A stretch of 32,627 nucleotides of DNA from CAYTLW01 sp964438735. Lineage in GTDB: Bacteria > Myxococcota_A > UBA9042. Below are positions 30,060 through 32,627 of this stretch, in pieces (positions within the stretch are counted from its first letter, which is position 1; each line of letters opens with the position of its first letter). Below the pieces are notes generated by a model. The model had not been told where the DNA came from, did not search any database, and saw only the letters and a program-made list of their open reading frames with translations. A program made the position numbers and the translations under genes. Location of the stretch: NCBI GenBank assembly GCA_964438735.1, contig CAYTLW010000088.1:1-32627 (forward strand), in the 5' to 3' direction.

Positions 30060-30251
30060 TTGCCGAAGGCAGGCCAGCGCGGCGGCAGACGCTTCGCGGT
30101 TTTCCTGGCTGTCACTCAGCCACAGGTTCAGATCCTTCGTGTACCACGGCGTCTGGTGGACTGCCACGGCATATCCGCCAAGCAGGAGTTACCTCACCCC
30201 GTGCCTGCCGAACGCCTTCGGCAGATCCGCGAAGTCTGGGAAGAGGTCCAT
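30060..30251 (-). pseudogene. Nucleotidyltransferase remnant (premature stop)
   Basis: The minus strand begins with ATG at 30251 and reads MDLFPDFADLPKAFGRHGVR. A TAA (30189-30191) stands where the family normally has Tyr. In the same frame it continues LLLGGYAVAVHQTPWYTKD and then LNLWLSDSQEN. This is the start of a minimal nucleotidyltransferase of the DUF6036/MNT-like type (usual form GGYAVAxHGxPRYTKDLDLW). Besides the stop, the second catalytic Asp is replaced by Asn (DLN) and the conserved Gly and Arg of HGxPR are changed. Similarity fades near 30070, where it runs into the glycoside hydrolase start. It is a dead gene: start region plus active-site loop, rest missing. Confidence 0.75.
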
Positions 30252-30414
30252 GTTCACCTCGCAGCGCCAGCCATTCCCTGGCCATCTCTGTGACGGCTGC
30301 CAGGCGTTCGGCTGCGGTCGCCGCACGCCAGACCGCCAGGTCGGCTTCGTCGGCAACCTCGAGTGAACTGGCGACCGTACCAGGACTGTCGTTCGAGGCG
30401 CGGCGTTGGTGCAC
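30250..30414 (-). pseudogene. Remnant of the small partner ORF of the nucleotidyltransferase
   Basis: Upstream of the decayed nucleotidyltransferase, and in another frame, the minus strand encodes SLEVADEADLAVWRAATAAERLAAVTEMAREWLALRGE. This resembles the short helical protein often encoded just ahead of such nucleotidyltransferases (xFWLAQPxEERLAAVExLRR type). The frame has a GTG at 30414 and stays open past the partner's start to 30112, so its normal stop is gone or was never there. The pairing suggests a former two-gene cassette. No function is claimed for it now. Confidence 0.5.
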
Positions 30415-30485
30415 GGCGACCGTTGACGGCCTCCACGCGGGGCGAGAGGTTCCCTGCCCACGCTCGAGGCCGAGGAGCGCTACCG

Positions 30486-30623
30486 ATGGCAGCGCGCACC
30501 GGGAGCAAGGTCCTCCCGATCTTCGTGCTCGTTGTGCTCAATGGGACGCTCTCACCGGCGCCAGCAGCCCACTCGTGCCGCCCCGAAAGGCCTGTCACGG
30601 GTTTTCGCGGACCACGGGCCTGA
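30486..30623 (+). CDS. Possible 45-residue exported peptide
   Basis: An ATG at 30486 with GAGGAG about nine bases upstream opens a frame of 45 codons. It has a charged start (MAARTGSKV), a hydrophobic stretch (LPIFVLVVLNGTLSPAPAAHS) resembling a signal peptide, and a short basic tail. The rest of 30415-30655 shows no other coding sign. Nothing is known for it, and it may be chance. Confidence 0.18.
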   Translation: MAARTGSKVLPIFVLVVLNGTLSPAPAAHSCRPERPVTGFRGPRA

Positions 30624-30658
30624 GCACCAGGCTCTGGACAACGCGGACTCGACGTCAA

Positions 30659-30687
30659 TTGACTATAGTTATAACTATAGTTAGATT
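30659..30687 (+). promoter_or_regulatory. Promoter with 20-bp palindromic operator (first TA operon)
   Basis: TTGACT (30659-30664) and TAGATT (30682-30687) are separated by exactly 17 bp and form a plausible -35/-10 pair. The spacer plus three bases of the -35 box is a perfect 20-bp palindrome, ACTATAGTTATAACTATAGT (30662-30681), strikingly AT-rich in this GC-rich window. Such a dyad is expected for autorepression by a Phd/VapB-type antitoxin-toxin complex. The antitoxin ATG follows at 30706, with GGAGG at 30694-30698, so the leader would be very short. Confidence 0.7.
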
Positions 30688-30705
30688 GACCGTGGAGGTG
30701 CGACC

Positions 30706-30954
30706 ATGGAGACGGTCTCAAAGAGCCACCTGAAAGCCCACATGCTGGCCATATTTCGTCGTCTGGAGGCGAGTGGGGAATCGCTTGTGGTCACCGACCG
30801 CGGCCAGCCGGTGCTCCGTATCGTGCCCGTGGTGGAATACGAGCGGGTCGAGGATCTGTTCGCTGACGTACGCGGGCGTTGCTCTCTGCCGCCTGACGCT
30901 GAACTCGAGGCGCCGGTAAGCGACGTCTGGGAGCAGCATCTGGGGGACACATGA
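30706..30954 (+). CDS. Phd/YefM-family antitoxin (first TA pair)
   Basis: The 82-residue protein has the Phd/YefM fold: METVSKSHLKAHMLAIFRRLEASGESLVVTDRGQPVLRIVPV. The N-terminal part dimerises and binds DNA, and the acidic tail (about 55-82) should wrap the toxin. The start has a good GGAGG site. The stop overlaps the toxin start by four bases (ATGA, 30951-30954), the normal layout for coupled antitoxin-toxin translation. The 20-bp palindrome upstream is its likely binding site. Confidence 0.88.
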   Translation: METVSKSHLKAHMLAIFRRLEASGESLVVTDRGQPVLRIVPVVEYERVEDLFADVRGRCSLPPDAELEAPVSDVWEQHLGDT

Positions 30955-31337
30955 CCACCGTGCTGGATACCAACGCGTTGCTCAGGTGGACCCACGATGC
31001 AGCACGGTTGTCGCCAACCGCCGTAGAGATTCTGGGTGGCGCCGGCACCGACGAATTCCTGCTCTGCGCCATGAGCATCTGGGAGATCGCCTGGAAGCAG
31101 CGAATGGGCAAACTGGCCCTCGGCATGCCAGCAGCGGAGTACGCGGCCAGGGTCGAGCGCTTGCCCGTGCAGGTCGTGTCCGTCAACACGGATTTGTGGC
31201 TCCGCAACGTGGCGCTCGACTGGGGGCATCGCGATCCGGTCGACCGGACGATTGTCGCCCTGGCGCAACGGTCCAACGCCCGCCTGTTGACCTCGGACCG
31301 GGTCATCCGCGAATTCTATGAACTCGCGGTCTGGTGA
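30951..31337 (+). CDS. PIN-domain toxin, VapC-like (first TA pair)
   Basis: The 128-residue PIN-domain ribonuclease has the four acidic residues that bind the metal ions: Asp6 (VLDTNALLRW), Glu45 (SIWEIAWKQ), Asp95/Asp98 (HRDPVDRTIVA) and Asp116 (TSDRVI). Its length is normal and no key residue is lost, so it is probably active when free. The expected target is RNA (tRNA or rRNA for VapC relatives). It is co-translated with the upstream antitoxin through an ATGA overlap. Confidence 0.9.
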   Translation: MTTVLDTNALLRWTHDAARLSPTAVEILGGAGTDEFLLCAMSIWEIAWKQRMGKLALGMPAAEYAARVERLPVQVVSVNTDLWLRNVALDWGHRDPVDRTIVALAQRSNARLLTSDRVIREFYELAVW

Positions 31338-31785
31338 CCCAGAGGTGTTCCTGCGCGGCGTTGTGCTGGCATTCGCGGCGACTGCCGGTTGATGGCCGAA
31401 CGGTACTGAGGGGCCTGGCGGCGCCGGTGCAGTCGAGGAGTCAGGCAGGTGCTCATCTGCCTGTTGGCCATGGCTGTGGCTTCCAGAAACCCGTCGGGCG
31501 GCTATGGGCGCATCGCCCCAACCACAAGGCAGTGCTAAAGTTGGGCGAACTCGGCGTACCCGCCATTGTGCATGTCGCTGACAGGTCTCGATCATGCTCC
31601 CGGGCGCACCGGGCCATCGGCGAGTGGCCTCGCTTGCTCACCGACAACTCCGCTCTTGCCCTTCTCAAGCAGCTCCTCGGCTGTATCGGTGATGCAGCCC
31701 GCCGGCGCGTGGGGGATGAGTTTGTGGAAGGGACATCGGCCCTACTATGGCACACGACGAGGCATTGAGGAGCCACAGAGCCAAT
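31338..31785. other. Gene-poor gap between the two TA operons
   Basis: No complete gene is supported in this stretch of nearly 450 bp. One plus-strand frame ending at 31768 carries a coding-looking section from about 31530 (LKLGELGVPAIVHVADRS, then LLTDNSALALLKQLLGCIGD), with only moderate third-position G/C and no good start. It could be the worn end of a lost gene. No terminator with a T-run was seen. Confidence 0.3.
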
Positions 31786-31832
31786 TGGTTGACCAGATGG
31801 TTGACCAAGGAGGAGCTGCCGAGTATCCTCGG
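31786..31832 (+). promoter_or_regulatory. Promoter with direct and inverted repeats (second TA operon)
   Basis: Two copies of TGGTTGACCA (31786-31795 and 31798-31807) are 12 bp apart. The second supplies the -35 box TTGACC (31801-31806). After a 17-bp spacer comes TATCCT (31824-31829) as a possible -10. An inverted pair, CCGAG (31819-31823) and CTCGG (31828-31832), brackets the -10. The antitoxin's AGGAGG site follows at 31835-31840. The repeats are likely operator elements for self-repression. Confidence 0.55.
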
Positions 31833-31847
31833 AGAGGAGGTGTCGCC

Positions 31848-32087
31848 ATGTCAGGCCAGCCCGTCAGCATCTACGAAGCCAAGACCCAACTCTCGAAACT
31901 CGTTGCCAGGGTGCTCGGCGGCGAGGAGGTTGTGATCGCGCGTTCTGGCGTCCCGGTGGCCCGCCTGGTGCCCATCCAGTCCCAGGCAGGAGCTCGCCGC
32001 CCGGGCAGCGCCAAGGGCCAGATCCGGATCGGCGACGACTTCGACGATCCGTTGCCCGATGACGTCGCCGAGGCACTGGGCGCATGA
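31848..32087 (+). CDS. Phd/YefM-family antitoxin (second TA pair)
   Basis: The 79-residue antitoxin of the Phd/YefM type begins MSGQPVSIYEAKTQLSKLVA, followed by GEEVVIARSGVPVARLVPI. Its C-terminal tail (GDDFDDPLPDDVAEALGA) is acidic, as expected for binding the PIN toxin. The ATG at 31848 has a near-perfect AGGAGG seven bases upstream; the longer open frame from 31566 is not needed. It overlaps the toxin gene by four bases. It differs clearly from the first antitoxin, so the two pairs are not a recent duplication. Confidence 0.9.
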   Translation: MSGQPVSIYEAKTQLSKLVARVLGGEEVVIARSGVPVARLVPIQSQAGARRPGSAKGQIRIGDDFDDPLPDDVAEALGA

Positions 32088-32467
32088 GGCTGCTGTTGGA
32101 CACCCACGCGGGGCTGTGGTGGCTGACCGACGACGCGCGGTTATCGGAGGCAGCCCGGCACGCCATTGAGAGCGCTGCGTCGGTGTACTGGAGCGTCGCC
32201 AGTTCCTGGGAGGTGGCGATCAAGGTGGGCCTGGGCCGACTCGACCTTCCCGGACCCGCGGAGCCCTTCCTGACGCGGCATCTTCACGCCAGCGGATTCG
32301 AGGTGTTGCCCATCCAGCATCGCCATGCATGCGCTGTGTTGGAGCTTCCTATTCTGCACCGCGATCCCTTCGATCGGCTGCTCATCGCTCAGGCGTCGCT
32401 CGAAGAGCTCACCCTGGTGACTTGCGACGCCACGGTCTCGCGCTATCCGATCCAGACCATCTGGTAG
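32084..32467 (+). CDS. PIN-domain toxin, VapC-like (second TA pair)
   Basis: The 127-residue PIN-domain protein has Asp6 (LLLDTHAGLWWL), Glu43 (SSWEVAIKVGLG), Asp94/Asp97 (HRDPFDRLLIAQA) and Asp115 (TCDATVSRY), a complete set of metal ligands. It belongs to the DTHxxLW/HRDPFDR subfamily, as the first toxin more distantly does. Its likely role is a growth-arresting RNase held in check by the upstream antitoxin. The 160 bp after it up to the window edge show no further gene. Confidence 0.92.
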   Translation: MRLLLDTHAGLWWLTDDARLSEAARHAIESAASVYWSVASSWEVAIKVGLGRLDLPGPAEPFLTRHLHASGFEVLPIQHRHACAVLELPILHRDPFDRLLIAQASLEELTLVTCDATVSRYPIQTIW

Positions 32468-32627
32468 CTGGTAGGGCGGTAGGGCGTCCTGTTCGAAAAC
32501 TCGGCCGAAGGCGTCGAAGACTCGAATTCGGCCTCGATGTGGTCTCTCTCAGGCTCGCCGAGGGCCGGGTTCGGCTTTGTCGTGGTCGATATCTACGATC
32601 TACACCGCTAGTTCGACGGTCCCGAAG

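Overview
The window is a GC-rich stretch with very strong G/C preference at third codon positions. Its content points to a deltaproteobacterial-type genome, most likely Myxococcota or an uncultured relative. The supporting signs are many secreted lipoproteins with 'CDDG-x-x-CT' cysteine-rich repeats, a eukaryotic-like Ser/Thr kinase fused to membrane helices, and mosaic envelope enzymes. This is an inference from gene content; no rRNA or tRNA gene was seen.

Layout, left to right. (1) 1-7250, minus strand: a giant outer-membrane-type lipoprotein of alternating cysteine-rich blocks and propeller-like repeats. It runs off the left edge and is split by a one-base frameshift near 4692-4722. (2) 7426-9758, plus: a SprT-like/DUF2786 protein overlapped by a fold-type III PLP enzyme. 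(3) 9775-12693, minus: a beta-helix lipoprotein; 12850-13584, plus: a small unknown lipoprotein. (4) 13674-15404, plus: a Na/Pi cotransporter-family protein, tail-to-tail with a universal stress protein (15397-15864, minus). (5) 19287-15923, minus: a sodium:solute symporter overlapping a membrane-anchored Ser/Thr kinase, apparently one transcription unit. (6) 19396-20885, plus: a DUF3365 c-type heme lipoprotein, a small basic protein and a small exported membrane protein. (7) 27414-20896, minus: a compact three-gene envelope operon of ceramidase-fold hydrolase, AsmA-like/GT51 peptidoglycan glycosyltransferase with a long basic tail, and an alpha/beta-hydrolase lipoprotein. (8) 27784-30051, minus: a family 2 glycoside hydrolase lipoprotein. 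(9) 30052-32467: an accessory patch with a decayed nucleotidyltransferase pair and two tandem Phd/VapC toxin-antitoxin operons. Each of these has a promoter-overlapping dyad or repeat.

The best candidate for an undescribed system is the operon in (7). It links a sphingolipid-type amidase, a fused lipid-bridge-like/glycan-polymerase protein and a surface hydrolase by a 22-bp gap and an ATGA overlap. The toxin-antitoxin patch and the modular giant lipoprotein are the other areas worth a second look. Two possible one-base frameshifts (near 4.7 kb and near 27.67 kb) mean that assembly errors must be ruled out.
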